Assembly: GCA_941918925.1 (NCBI GenBank)
Contig: OW799237.1
Span: forward strand, 58,203,997-58,267,996
DNA from: Phyto melanocephala
Lineage: Eukaryota; Arthropoda; Insecta; Diptera; Rhinophoridae
Reading direction: 5' to 3'
Length of the DNA: 64,000 nucleotides
Shown here in pieces: positions 32,959-45,444 of this stretch (the first letter of the stretch is position 1; every line of letters starts with the position of its first letter). A model generated the notes under the pieces. It did not search any database. It had not been told where the DNA came from and saw nothing but the letters and a program-made list of their open reading frames with translations. Made by a program: the position numbers and the translations under genes.

Positions 32959-34100
32959 TATTAAAAATAAAATTTCCTTTTATTTATAATCTTAAATGTT
33001 TCGCTCATCACTGCCAACCACCAATATGTGGCAAAGTCAGTTATTGACTCCATACAAATGTATACACGGCTTACATCCATACATCATGTATTAACTTAGT
33101 ACCATAGACGATGAACTTTAGCAAATACCTTTCAACACACCGAAACACCTACATTTCAACGTAATGCTTCTAATATACACACACACACCATTCCATGGTA
33201 TAACTGAGTTTAGTGAAGAAGACTGGCTGATGATGAATTATGAAAGCAACAACGAAAACAAAAACAACAAAGAAAAAGTTTTAACAATAATTGTTGGCTT
33301 AACTTGAATGTGTTTAGAAATTTACGAAAAAAAAAATGGCAAAATGTATAAAATTTTGTGGTCGACAGCCAAGTGAATAAATAAAGAAAATAGCAAAAAA
33401 CTATTTCTTAAATTAACTTAAACTTAATTGAAAAGAAAACTCAATCGTAAAGTTGGAATACAAGATTTACGCAAACGACCAACTTTTTTCAAATCGGACA
33501 AAAACTGAACGACATCAATTATAACACTAAGATAACAAGTAATGATAACACATCAAAAACCATGAAACAAAAAGCATAAAAAGGATAATACATTACGCTT
33601 GTCCCTTGTCTTTGTACACACATTGGCTGATTTTTGTGTAACTATGTACTAAAACTAAAAACCTTCATTTTAAAATACAGAGTTTACCGTAAGCGACGAG
33701 TATTTATTAGTTTTTCCTTAATTAGTGCAATACTCTATTTGATATAAATAGGATATAATATAAAAAGGCTATCTGTGTATTACAAAAAAACCAAACATTG
33801 GTCATTTAAAACGGTTTTATCTTCACTGTCAGTTTCTGTCAATCTGTATTGAACATTTTCGCTGTAGTTCATTTGCAAGTACTTGTTGCGATTTTCTTTG
33901 GGAATTATTTCTTTTTCACAAAGTTTGCAAAATTACCTGTTTTTTGCTTCAGAACTCGTAATTTTTTATTGTAAAGTTGTTTTGAAAGTGAGAGCAGTCG
34001 CGATCTTAAATATGTTATACATTACGATAAAATATGTTCGTAAACGCATCACTGCGCTGCACAATATGGTCGTTTGGGCGTATAAGGCGCGAACACTTTA
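32959..34100. other. Intronic AT-rich stretch, nothing recognised
   Basis: The 72-codon frame at 33883-34101 has no motif I recognise. No exon borders with a continuing frame. Confidence 0.4.
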
Positions 34101-34329
34101 AAGTGGATACTATGCCAAACTTGGAATGCCTGAGAGATTCAAATTTGAGATCGATAAGGGTTTACATTGAGGAAACCTGGTTTTTGACCTAGTCGATATT
34201 TTTACGTTAACGAAATTAGGATTATAGTTTCATTAGGGAAATTTTTCGTTTCTATAGAGCGCACAACGTGCCATTGGGGCATACGAGTATACCTGTTATG
34301 GGTTTGGGCTTTTAAATACCCCTCTTTTT

Positions 34330-34576
34330 CTGCGAATGTCCTGCACTGGCGGCTAAAAGACACAGATTTCTGGGCAAACATGTACTGAATTATCTACTGA
34401 GATACCTCACGGCTACGGGGTGGATCTAGTATCTTACCTACTCTTGGATTTATTCTGAGATACATTGGAGCTGACGAGTGATGTGGTCCTGTTAAAACGG
34501 AGTCATACAGACTCTACTTGACTGTTTGCGTGCAGCGAACTACCACGGTAACCAACCCCTATTTTTCAACCTAACC
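34330..34576 (+). pseudogene. Non-LTR retrotransposon 3' end (zinc-knuckle tail and UTR)
   Basis: From about 34331 the frame reads ECPALAAKRHRFLGKHVLNY and LLRYLTATGWI, then stops. This is the C-terminal Cys-x-Cys...His tail following RNase H/reverse transcriptase in I/LOA-type elements; the element at 62.5 kb has the matching VCECPALASVRLRITGKH. About 150 bp of untranslated tail follow, ending AACCTAACCTAACCTAA at ~34558-34575. A short 3' fragment with a repeat tail is the usual result of aborted target-primed reverse transcription. Confidence 0.75.
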
Positions 34577-34711
34577 TAACCTAAGTGTTAATCTATTTAT
34601 AATAGCACGCACTTTAACTAGCTCTTAAGTAGTTTAAAAAGATGTTCTGTTGTTTAAAAATCAAACTAACTTTAAACTATTTGTATGAAAAAAACTTTTA
34701 GTTTTTAAATA

Positions 34712-35087
34712 ACGGGTGTCCAAAACTGCAGTATCAACGTTCAATGGAAATCGCTACAGGGAAATGATCCAAAATCTTTTTGTGCGGAAAAATCAATGTT
34801 CAAGACGTAGAGAATACGTGGTTTCAACAGAATGGTGTCGCTTGCCACACATCAAGAGAAACATTCGATATTTTGAAAGAAAAGTTCGAAAATTCAAGGT
34901 CAAGTGAATTGGCCTCCACGATCGTGCGATTTTACACCTTTAGCCTATTTTTGGTGTGATGATTTTTTTTTTAATCGATAATGTACAGCAATAAGCAGAC
35001 AATAGTTTACGAGCTTAAAAACTACATTATCAACGACTCAAACTTTTATCATTGAAATTAAAATAATACATTAAATTTGGACACCGT
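34712..35087 (+). mobile_element. mariner deletion derivative
   Basis: Ends ACGGGTGTCCAAA at 34712 and TTTGGACACCGT at ~35075-35087 are inverted, with TA nearby on each side (34710-34711, 35089-35090). Coding remnants run VSTFNGNRYREMIQNLFV, then after a shift VQDVENTWFQQNGVACHTS and NWPPRSCDF-type sequence. The Asp of the second catalytic block is Asn (QQN). Both transposase ends are missing. Confidence 0.85.
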
Positions 35088-35090
35088 TTA

Positions 35091-36233
35091 TAATTAAACA
35101 GTTATTTATTTAATTATTAATGAAGCTTTTTAAAACATTAATGAATGTTCCTAAACCCTAATTTTGTTGAAAATCAAACCTTAAGATATTGAGTGCGGGA
35201 GATACAAAAAACGTTATTTCTCTATACTTCTCTAAATAATTTTTTTAATATGCACAAATTGATTTCAGTTCTTCTACATTTTTTACATTTACATTGGCTT
35301 AGATGACAAAAACATACCAATCGCAATACCTAAATTAAATGCAGATGAAATAATAATTTAGGTCCGGAATTAAAATTAAATTATAAAAAAAAACATATTT
35401 ATGCTAAGTACATACTTTTAATTTAAAAATTATTCGCGACAAGTTATTGAGCATGAACAAATATCTACTTACATCTATTTCATCCTCATTTGTAACATTT
35501 AATTTTATTTTCATACTCAAGTACAATGAGACAGTAAAAACCCCATTTGCAACATTAAAAACAAAAAAGCTCGAGATTATCCCAGCAGAAGTTGTTAACT
35601 CGTTTGATTTGATAGTGTATTTTTAAGTAAAACACTACAGTGTTTATTATTTTGTTTTAAAAGTCAAATACTGACACATAAAAATACTGTAATTATTAAT
35701 AATAATTATGCTAATGAAAATGTTTGTTGGGAATTATGCACTTAAAATGTTTTCATAAGAATAAAATCCAGTAAATTCTAATTATTTCAATTATACAAAG
35801 TTTACAGGCTTCTAACGTTAACTCTGTTTAATTTTTTTATTACGTTATATTAAGTGTTGCACTGTTCCGTTTGGTTCATTTTTCTTCTGTTTTATTTAAC
35901 ATTTTTTATTTCTCCATTTCAATTTAATTGTATTCTAGTAGGTCAGGCTTCTTTTGCCCAATGTGACAGTAAAATAATTCATTCTAAATTATTGTGTCTG
36001 CTCTTCAAAGAGGCAAGAGTTTGTTTTTTATAGCTTTAAATATTTGAATGTTGGCACAATGTTTAAACAGTAGTTAAGGCATGGAAGCCTAAACACAAAT
36101 ATTTATGTACAGTACAACACATCGGTTAAATTTTTTATTTAGGGGTTTCGAACAAAGCTATGTTAATATTGTGTATATTTAAAATATATATGGACATACA
36201 TTGTCATATTTCAATTAAATTTATACTTTATTG
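35091..36233. other. Intronic AT-rich stretch, nothing recognised
   Basis: No element end, exon or tandem repeat identified. Confidence 0.4.
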
Positions 36234-36345
36234 TTTTTATACCCACCACCACCAAATATATTGTTTTGTCATTGCTTTTGTAACACATCAAAATATTTAT
36301 TTTTATTGTAAAAGGATCTACCTATATCCGTCCGTCGCGATAAAC
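36234..36345 (-). repeat. 'tattcggc repeat' fragment
   Basis: 'tttatacccaccaccacc', 'ttttgtcattgcttttgtaa-cacatc' and 'ctatatccgtccgtcgc' match the terminus of the reverse copy at 56596-56750. About 110 bp only. Confidence 0.65.
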
Positions 36346-36839
36346 TGGGTCCTTTATTAGCTGCTGTGTACTTAAATTTTTACCATTAAGCTATGTACAA
36401 AAAGCTATGTACACTGCTGTGGTGATACTGAAAGCTACTTTTGTCTGTTTCTTGAACTTCCATGAAAAAATACATCAAGCATGGAAAACTACATATCCTG
36501 TATATGACTTACTTTCAAGTCAACCGTCAATTAGTTTATCAGTTTCTTCATAATGTACATACATATGTATGTAGTTTAAAATTTTGAGTTTTCAAAATAT
36601 AACGAAGAATGTGTTTTGCGGCTACTTCATGCTCAGTATGGGGATTTTTTATTTCTTTGTGAAAGCTTTCAAAATAAATGTAATATATCACCTCTTGTTA
36701 TTATAACAAGGTACATTACACTACTTATTAGTGATTGATACTCAGTTTAATTTACCTTTTCAAACCCCCCACCAGAACACTTTTACTAAAAACCGTTATT
36801 TATGGGCGTGACATTGGTTTACAATTATTAATTTTATAG
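36346..36839. other. AT-rich stretch, nothing recognised
   Basis: May include the body of the Harbinger-like insertion whose right end is at 36939; no left end could be fixed. Confidence 0.3.
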
Positions 36840-36939
36840 ATTACCATTCTTTTCAAAGGAAAACCTTTTCGAATTACAATGCATTAAGAATACAGATTCG
36901 AAAAATTTTAGTTTCGAATCGAATTACGGAGTGACCCCC
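36840..36939. mobile_element. Harbinger-like terminus related to the 13.4-kb element
   Basis: The sequence TTCGAATCGAATTACGGAGT-GACCCCCC ending at 36939 resembles the terminus CGATTCGAATCGAATTACAT-AATAACCCCC at 14691. It abuts the copia reading frame exactly, so it inserted into the copia element. The opposite end was not identified; CCCCCC at 36766 is not convincing. Confidence 0.5.
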
Positions 36940-39050
36940 CAGTTTCTTCATCCCTTCTATTACCATCCCTAAAAAATAAATAAAAGGTCCTTTATCAACA
37001 ACTTTCAATTCACTGGAGATTTGCATTATATTTCGATAAACTCTTTTTTTATCTGAACTGGTTACAATAATATCATCAAAATTTACTTCAATAAAAGGTT
37101 CACTTGGGTAGGTAACAAATCCTAGGTCTTTCAAAACGTTATTTAATTTTATGTTCTATTCACTGTTGGACTGTTCTAGTCCTTACAAAGAATTTTTGAG
37201 CTTTAAAACAGCTTTGGGAGAATTTTCAATTATAAAATATTTCAGGTAGAAAAGTTTCTTCATAATTGACGCCGTATTTTTTACTATATCCCTTTGCCAC
37301 AAGTCTATCCTTAAATCTTTCAATCTTCTCATTTTAATCCTTCTGTAAAGAAAAAAAACAATTAGCAACCAAAAGGCTATTGGTTTTTTTGTAATTCTAC
37401 TACGTCCCAAGTATCATTTTCAATCAATTAGTTATACTCGTTTTATATGTCTATCCACTTCTATTCTATAACGATCATTCAGTGCTATTTTACAGTTAAA
37501 GGAATAGCTTTTTCATCTTCCATTATAATATTAGGGAAATTATTATATTCTTTCTTCGGCCTGCCGGACATATGTATCAGTTTTAATTAGTTTAGGTCTA
37601 CCTCTACGACTTTTGAAATCAGTTGTTCTGTGGAATTCCTTAATTTAAGAATAACCATCAGTATTTTCATCATCACAAATACCTTTAAACAATGCTTGGG
37701 AAGTAGATGGTCCGTCATTTTAATTGTTTACGTTGCTAGCTTTCTTTGTATCTATGTATATTAATTTATTAATTATTGTATTAAAATATTTTATGGTTGA
37801 ATATTTTTTGAGATTCTGTTTTGATTAAAATTACATTTCTTTTACTACAACTTCTTTATTTTTAATGGCTTTCGATTCTTCTGAATATTATACCATTATA
37901 CATTCCTTGCCTTTTGGATGAAACTTTTTGTGACAGTTTTATCTAATGCTATTGCACTCGAGTCAAAAACTTTAAAATTTGCTTCAGTCAGATTCTTTTC
38001 TGACCAAAGTTCTTGATAAGTTTTATCCTGATGTGTCTTCATTAATGATCTATTCACTACGAATGTAAACTGCAGTTGATATTGCTTTCGTTCAAACATT
38101 TTTTTTTTCTAAATTAGCGTTAAAACTCATACTCCTAGCCATTTCTACCAAGGTTCTGTTGGCCCTCTCTGTGCCGCCGTTTTACTGAGGGTATGAAGTA
38201 TAAATTAAAAAAATTAACGAACTGCTTACTCAGTTGTCGGTGCAAATAATCTTAATCATTCTCTTAGATTCATTTTCTACCATCGCTTTGAAATTTTTTA
38301 ATGCTTGAAATACCTCACGTTTTCCTTTTAGGAAGTATACAAAGATCTGTCTAGAAACATCATCAATAAATGTAATAAAGTGTCTTGAATCGGTAATCGA
38401 TTTTACATACATCACTATGTATTATATCCAATAAACTCTCTGATCAAGTTTCAGAATGAGGAATTGGTTTAGAAGAAATTTTGCTTTTAGCACACGTCTG
38501 GCAAACTAAGTTTTATGGAATTGTGTCTACATTTAGACCATAAACTGAATTTTTCCTCGCTAGAACTTTAAACGTTTGAAAATTAATATGACCATACCTT
38601 TAGTGCGATATTTCTACAGTTTTCTTTACGGAACATTAATAAAAACTCGGTTTTTCCTCCTCATTTACAATGAATAGATTATTTTCCTTTTTACCTTTCA
38701 GTATTATTGTATTATCATTTTCAACTAAAAAAACTACTTTCGTAAAACCACATACTAATTTCGCTAAATTTTTTACAGTTGAAGCAACAAAAATAAAATT
38801 CCCTTGCACATTACGGACATACATAAAATTTTTTAGGGTTTATGATAAATTTTTCCTGTTTCAATGACACCTGACCTATACCGTTTGATTCTATAGTGTG
38901 CTCACCAACCAATTTCACAACTTCGATGGCCTTTCCAAATGATGTAAACAAATGCAGAAAAAACTTGATCTGAACGTTTGCCTTCTGAAATACGTCTTTT
39001 ATCTTTTTCCTGTAACTTGACTTTCAGCATACTCAACGTTGGCAATATTT
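36940..39050 (-). mobile_element. Ty1/copia retrotransposon remnant
   Basis: Colinear but broken pol fragments on the minus strand. Gag-protease region: VQGNFIFVASTVKN and KKENNLFIVNEEEKP (~38824-38640). Integrase zinc-finger end CQTCAKSKISSKPIP (~38500). Integrase core: SRHFITFIDDVSRQIFVYFL (~38395) and FKAMVENESKRMIKIICTDN. Integrase C-terminal part: YQELWSEKNLTEANFKVF (~38010). Reverse transcriptase remnants ~37410-36940, with NFDDIIVTSSDKK where YVDDI is normal, and KVVDKGPFIYFLGMVIEG. Many stops. No LTR, gag or RNase H found. The left side is cut by a Harbinger-like terminus, the right side by the jockey-like element. Confidence 0.88.
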
Positions 39051-40390
39051 ATTTATTTATTAATTAATTGTCTATATTTATATAAAATAATATTCTATAC
39101 AATTCAACGATTTAAATATAAAACAATATTTCTTTTTACAATTTCTTTACTTTCATTAAGGGCAATAAGGTAACGATAATAGTTATTAAAGTAGTTGGAT
39201 CTACATATAGTATTTTAAGTTAATAAGACGAAAGTTTCGAGTTGGTCTGGTTGGAACATTAAAAGATATTTTACTTAGCTGGAATCTAGAATTGACATCG
39301 CCTTCAAGCAGGCCCAGCACAAATGAAAAACTCAGCGTTGAACGACGACGTTTTAAAGTTGGTAATTTTATAAGACAGAATCTGCGTTCGTATGAAGGTA
39401 GTAAAAACGAATTCCATCCAAGGCCAAGTGGACAAAATGTTAAAAACTTCTTTTGTACAGACTCGATACTATCAATATGCGTTTTATAGTAAGGATCACA
39501 TATAATTGAACCGTATTCTAGAATAGGTCTAACAAGCGATGAATATAATTGTTTCGTAGTATAAGGATCTAGAAATTCTTTGCACCACACCTCTTCATAA
39601 ATCCAAGTACACCATTGGCTTTGTTAACAATTAATTAAATATGATCACGAAAATTTAATTGGTGATCAAGCAAAATACTATAAATTTTCTGCACAATTTT
39701 TAAGAACGCAATTTGGAATTTCATCCGGACCAGCATTAAACGAATTATTAAGTGATAATAAATTTGAAAGTATCGTTTAATAAGTAATAAAAGAGAATTG
39801 TACACCAGATGATTGAGGTATATTAAATGGGTAAGATGTTTCAGCAAACAAATTGGAAATAGAAACGTCATCATCAGCGTCAATTGATACATATTTAAAG
39901 TATTTAGGATTAACGCACGATCGACGTAAAGAGTTTATTTTCGACTTCATACGGATTTATTTGCAAAATTGTAGTGTGAACGATGATGATCCAGTCCTTT
40001 TATATTTCTTATATAATTTGTTTTTCTTGTTTTTAATAGTTCGGAGATAATTATTATTCCATGGTGGCCCAATATTGTTATTTCTAGTTGTAATTTTTGG
40101 GACAACATCATCTAATTTGTCGATAGAGATTATACTATCCCAGTTAACGTTTGCTATCAAACAGTTAAGCTTTTGATAGTTTGCACGAGAGAAGCAATAG
40201 ACTTTATGGGGTTTAATTTTGTTAGGGAATAAAACAGGTAAGTTTAATAAGTTAAGTATTTCCAATTTTAATGTAGGATGATAACAATCTTCAGGGTAAG
40301 TAACGAAAAGTGTTTTATGTAAAAATATATCCATCTTCTGGTTGACAAATGCAAGATCAAGAAGTTTTCTATTAACATCAATCATACATT
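39051..40390 (-). mobile_element. Jockey-like non-LTR retrotransposon, internally deleted
   Basis: The minus strand first encodes the end of an AP-endonuclease and the linker to reverse transcriptase: RKLLDLAFVNQK, YPEDCYHPTLKLEI, then PPWNNNYLRTIKNKKNKLYK (40385-39957). Most reverse-transcriptase motifs are lost. After broken sequence comes the thumb/C-terminal region: LDHQLNFRDHI, NKANGVLGFMKR, YSSLVRPILEYGSIICDPYY and ESVQKKFLTF (39670-39201). The 3' end is an ATTAATAAATAAATAAATA-rich tail at 39051-39085. The adjoining sequence on the low side is copia, consistent with insertion into it. Confidence 0.85.
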
Positions 40391-40528
40391 TGAGTATAAA
40401 ACCAAGCTACTGTGATTAAAAGCAAAAACAAAATAATTTTATAAACAGAGTTCAATTTCACATGAACAATTCAACATCTAATACGTAAGCAATGTTTGGT
40501 ATTAAAAATGGAATTGGTATACATACTA

Positions 40529-40966
40529 GGAAGAGAGTTTTAGCTTGAAATGCAAAAGTAGGTTAAAAAAAAACAATGTCTTTATTACATCGAGTAAAAT
40601 GTAATTGTGCCTAAACGCCATGAAACTTCGAATATATATTTCCTGAGTAAAAAAAATATCGTTTCCTTTTGTTATAGAACGAAATAAACGAAAATTTATA
40701 CCGCGGTCTATTTAAAATTTAAAATGTTATAAAAATGACACAATTAGATGTACGATTTGGAATTTTGCAAACATTGCTTTGTGGTCAATTAAACGCTTAC
40801 CTCCCATATAACGCTTTATATTAAATTCATATAATATAATATTATTATTGAAGTTTATATTTTAGTATAAAGATATTCTTTAATAATAGCTATAAAAGAG
40901 TACTACACAAAATTGTTGGTAGGTATCGGTACAGCGAATATAGTCCTCTTACTTGTTAATAATATT
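40529..40966 (-). repeat. 'tattcggc repeat', reverse, partial
   Basis: 'tgcaaaagtaggttaaaaaa' and 'gaaaatttataccgcggtct' follow the order of the 56.9-57.1 kb sequence. It ends 'gcgaatatagtcctcttact-tgtt', the complement of the standard start. Confidence 0.75.
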
Positions 40967-41868
40967 TTGATAACTATTATTTATTTAACTTGAATACAAA
41001 TATTTTTATTAGAAATTAATCCTAAACTTGTTATAGTCCTTATCCTATTACTGAAGTAAATTATGAAATAAGAAACCCTTGTTTTGCACCCTAAGGTCCA
41101 TCTAAAAACAGCAAGAAAAGGAAAAATTTTTTTGAGTTAACAAAGAAATAACTGTATAGGGAAAAAACTTTTAAATGTGATAGAAACACATATTTACGAA
41201 CAAAATGTTTTGATGTCTAAATTCAGCAATTTCCATGAATCAGGCAACCGAAAGAATTGTTTTTTTCATTTCATATAATGCTTCACAGCTGAATAAAAAG
41301 GTCAAGAGATAAATATAAAGTGTATGTTCAACTCAACTTTGATGCTTGTAAAATTATTTATTATTGATTTAACTAATATTTGTTTGAAATGAGAATGTAA
41401 AGAATTTGTTTTGACCTAAGTTATACTTTAATACATGTCTACCTACATACATTTTCGTTAATCGCACTTGGACTGTCCAAATGGCAGTAAAAGAAATTCG
41501 TTTAACCCATTTTAACTTTTTAATATTTTTATTTACAAAGCTGTTAGAAAATAAAAATGCCAACATGCTTCGACGAGTTCAGGATACTCTTATTAGAATG
41601 AGCATACATAGTGACTACGAATAATTCACACAAAAACTTAGCTTAATTTTAATAACACTCTTATATGTATGTGAAAACTGTGCACAAATAGAAGCAAGTG
41701 TGCAAGTTGCGTTTTCTCTATTTTTCTTTCGTAACTTATTATTTTATTCGACGTTATTATCTTTGTTTTTCTTTTACATAAATTGTAATGCAAAAAGTAA
41801 ATAAAAAACGTCGAAAAGATATCACAATTAAAATTATTTAATGTTATAAAAAATATAACTTTAGTGTA
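40967..41868. other. AT-rich stretch, nothing recognised
   Basis: No element ends or coding region identified. Confidence 0.4.
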
Positions 41869-42378
41869 CAAGGTGGGCCTTGTTTGGCTTTAATTTCTGT
41901 TTTTTTTTTCTAAATGAAAAACTTCGATTTTGTTTTTTGATTATGTTTATTTGAATCTTTAGAACTTTATTGGTCAAGTCGAGTCGAGTCGGCTAACATG
42001 GCCCGATGATTCCTCCAACGTGAACAGCGCACCATGCAGTCACTTTGAGCGGGTGTAATGGCTCATCGTGCGCATTGCTCGCGGGTTTTCGTTGCCCCAG
42101 AAGCGATTGTTTTGCTTGTTCACGTACCTGCTGAGGTGGAAATGAGCCTCATCGCTTTTTATTATTTTTGTCGAAAATTCGTCCACTGCGGCCTCGACAC
42201 GATTATTACGGGTTTTTGGGGAGTGTATCGCTCTATGGCTTGTTCACTTGTATTCTACATCTGTCTAATTCACAAACGTCAAAACAGATTATTTTACCAA
42301 AAAACTTGCAGATTTGACATTGGCCGCCATTTGAAAAAACAACAGCATCTTCCAAAGTTATTTCTTTGGCCCACCTTG
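41869..42378 (-). mobile_element. mariner deletion derivative (CAAGGTGGGCC family)
   Basis: Inverted ends CAAGGTGGGCC and GGCCCACCTTG are flanked by TA (41867-41868, 42379-42380). The reverse strand reads KSDEAHFHLSRYVNKQNNRF, the first catalytic Asp region, then WGNENPRAM and broken L-H-G-A-x-F-T-L-E-E sequence where VWCG-x-x-x-x-GIIG would be. N- and C-terminal portions are deleted. 510 bp. Less AT-rich than its surroundings, suggesting a younger insertion. Confidence 0.88.
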
Positions 42379-42380
42379 TA

Positions 42381-42979
42381 GTTTATGAACGCAATTAATG
42401 AGGATACAGAGTAGGCATGGATTCCATGTCAAACTTTAGAAGAAAAAACACTTTTTAGTTTAAAATTTAGATTTTTTTAGTGCAACTTGAGCAACACCAA
42501 AAAAAAGGTGACTATGCGATTGATTTCATGAAGTTGGTGATTTTAAAGGTTTAAGAACTAAAATTAATAACAGAAGGGAAAGTTTAAAAAAATGTATACT
42601 AATTCATGTAAAGGAGCATCGTTGCGAAACACAGACACGTAAAAAAAAATTCTTACTTACGGGGTTCTATTAATTACTATTATAAAGAGCAAGCCAGAAA
42701 ACCCGTATACTTGTATTAAGTTAAATAAAACTAAAAAATTCTCAAAAATACGTTAATTGGTTTAAATGTTGTACAAATTTGTTAGACATTAAAATATTGA
42801 CATATTGCACGGTATTTATAAATCTCTCCACTTTTTCCGAAAATCCGCCCTTTTACGATTTTAAAGTTGTTTCCGTTACCTTTTTCAGACAAGGTGGTCC
42901 ACTTACCCTCAAAACGGACATGTCTTGGCTTACCTTTTCTAAACAGTCTGGTGAATTAAAATTGTACAAAATTTACCAA
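42381..42979. other. AT-rich stretch, nothing recognised
   Basis: No feature supported. Confidence 0.35.
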
Positions 42980-43620
42980 GATTGATCAAGATCTTCTTTT
43001 CCATAGTGATATGATGCCAAATCGTGTCAGAAATATGAAAGCACTCTGTGGTGTTTTAAGAATGGTTAAGTCGTTTTTGTAAACTCTCCGTTATATATAT
43101 CGGTGTTTATCGTGCCTAATGCACAAATGATTGACTTCTTTTGCCACAACTGCAAATAACTTGCCACACAAGAAACTTTTTGTGGAATTTTGTTTGTCTT
43201 TTGTCCGGTTATATTCTTAAGCATTATTTTGTCCAATAACTACATAAAAATCTTGACCCTGAAGTTGGAAAAAGTGTATTTTCTATAATATATGACCATT
43301 AATTTTTCACTTGCTCTTTTGCTTCTAAGTTCTTTAACGCATTGCGATCTGGAACTCTCAAACCAGCATTAGCTTTCTCTCAGCGTAGAAAATAATCAGA
43401 GCATTAAACTTTACGAAATGCTTTTGTTATATATTCGGTACTGTTCGAATGAGTTGATCGTCTTCTTTTAGTTTACCAATATCTGTTAACCGCTTATTGT
43501 TTCTTCCAGATCCAGATTTTCTTTTAATATTCAAGTCTTTCTTATTAATGGCTTACGAAACATTGTGACGATAAACCTTCCGATATTGAACGTTTTTTAA
43601 GTCCGTATTGGATTCTTTTA
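42980..43620 (-). pseudogene. Old DD37E transposase, relative of the 22.3-kb element
   Basis: Reverse-strand fragments align by eye with the better copy: NIKRKSGSGRNNKRLTDIGK (matching SIKRKAGSGAKKGITDPQLA), KKFLVWQVICSCGKRSQSFV, ESLQKRLNHS and a degenerate F-L-T-R-F-G block where F-W-P-D-L-A should be, so the second catalytic Asp is lost. Numerous stops and shifts. The C-terminal third with RPIE is missing and no inverted repeats could be found. This is a much older insertion of the same family. Confidence 0.8.
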
Positions 43621-44289
43621 ATTTTTTTTATTTTTTACGTATTTTCTGTTTTGCTGTTGATAGTTAATGATTTGAAAAAAAATATATCTGACATATTTTC
43701 AAGAGCTAACGTGAAGGATACTTTTGGCTGGATAGTGTGTATAAGTTTTTATCACTCTTAACCTTACAAATTCAGTTTTAATAACTTCTGCTTATAACGT
43801 GTTTGTTACAATTATTTAAGTAAAGTGCTATCAAGTTTATCCTTTGTAACTTCTATTAATGTTTATAAAATAGAACTCCTCGTATTAACAAAATCATTGA
43901 ACGATATGGAAAATAAATTTAAAGTTTCCCCGATTAAATATGAATGCACAAAAATTATTCAAGCATCGCTTAATAATCACCCGTTTCGCTTCTATTTCTT
44001 TATTTTAAAAAGTGTTTCAATTAAGGGAACAAAAATTCCATGGAAAGAAATGTTTCTCTTTTTATTTACTACAAAGGTTAATACTTACTTTTGCCAATGT
44101 TATAACGGACAAAATGATGGCAGAATTACAAAATCGGAATACAAATTGCTGCTTTAAATAAGATTAAATAAGAACCTTTTAATTGAATAAACTCTAGAAA
44201 ATCTATAATAGAAAAATGAGTAGAAATTGGTAAAAAAAAAAAAAATTGGCTAAACGGTTGATGATATCAAATAGCCAGTTCCCCATAAA
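43621..44289. other. Unassigned; one 110-codon AT-rich frame
   Basis: The frame 43825-44157 (+) has no recognised motif and is listed among rejected items. Confidence 0.3.
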
Positions 44290-45000
44290 ATACAGGATGG
44301 GCCAAAAGGCATGATGGGGTTACAAGGTTTTTAACTTTTTCGTTTATATATATTTTTAATTTTTTATTTAGTTATACATATAAATAACACTTGAAAATAA
44401 ATAATTGAGAGATTCACAACTGAACAAAGAACCAGAATAATATTTAATAATTTAAATCTGCCGTCATCACTAACATGGTACCGTAAGAGATTGGCCTTGA
44501 ACCAATAGACTACGTTTAACTCGCATTGAGGAAGATATTGAACGTGTAAAGCAAAGTGTTTACGAAACACCAGAAAGCGCTCAACTAGGAATGGCTCTTA
44601 CTTCCATACGGGGCATTTTAAGAAAAAAAAATCTGTTACTCCTATATAAGGTGCAGTTGATGCAAAAAATTAAACCCTGCGATAATCGGCATCGTCCTAA
44701 TATTGCAGATTCATTTCAACAGTTGGCCAGAAATTGAATCAACTTTATTGAAAATCACATTAGTAGCTCAATTTAAATTTAATGGCTTCGTTGATAAGCA
44801 AAACTGTAGATTCTGGTATTGTGAAAATAAAAGAGCAATTCATCAATGCCAATTGGACCCCATTAGATGTACAGCATGGTGTGGCATTAGATCTGAAAAT
44901 ATCATTAGGCCTTACTTCTTCGAAAATAAAGACATAAGTGCCCTAACAAGTTTTTAAAGACGAAAATGCTCTAAAACAAGCCTATCATTGCGATCCTGAA
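44290..45000 (+). mobile_element. Decayed mariner, no right end found
   Basis: A possible left end CAGGATGGGCCAAAAGGCA is at 44293. Forward-strand translation gives, in broken frames, TRIEEDIERVKQSVYETPES, SIRGILRKKNLLLLYKVQL (the second helix-turn-helix and linker of mariner), then FKFNGFVDKQNCRFWYCENK and DPIRCTAWCGIRSENIIRPY-FFEN. The first catalytic Asp block is lost to a frameshift before 44755. The C-terminal half is absent. Confidence 0.8.
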
Positions 45001-45145
45001 AACGGATGTCATTAAAATAACATTACCAATCTTTGGGGCATTATTACAACTTGCCGACAAAGTCAATTTTAATAAAAGCTAACGTTTGTTAACGTGAGAA
45101 ATAAACTGACCATTAAGTATTTTTCGTATTTTTTTTAATATGGCA

Positions 45146-45252
45146 GCACCAAATACCGACTATTTTTACAAATTAATTAGATCCTTAAAAACAAAGTGGC
45201 AAATACCGACTATTTTTTACAAATTAATTAGATCTTTAAAAACAAAGTGGCA
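45146..45252 (+). repeat. Tandem duplication, two ~50-bp units
   Basis: 'ataccgactatttttacaaa'-'ttaattagatccttaaaaac'-'aaagtggc' occurs twice in a row with two differences. Just downstream CACTTTAA-gg-TTAAAGTG (45369-45386) is a perfect short palindrome. Confidence 0.85.
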
Positions 45253-45444
45253 ACGACAAACGGATAGTAAACAATTCCTTTATACCGTAGAAAATATGGT
45301 TACTTTTAATTTGGAAACCTCACCTTAAAAGTTAAAGGTAGAGTGATCTTCCCTTTAACGTATCAGACACTTTAAGGTTAAAGTGAAGTTTTAATAACGA
45401 AAAACTAGTTATCGGTCCGATAACATCTTTACTTTATATGTATA

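Noticed and set aside
36766..36771. CCCCCC as left end of the second Harbinger-like element
   Set aside because: Wrong orientation for a terminus and no adjoining TIR sequence.
43825..44157. 110-codon frame
   Set aside because: Very AT-rich, no recognised motif, no splice context, and lies between two transposon remnants; probably chance.
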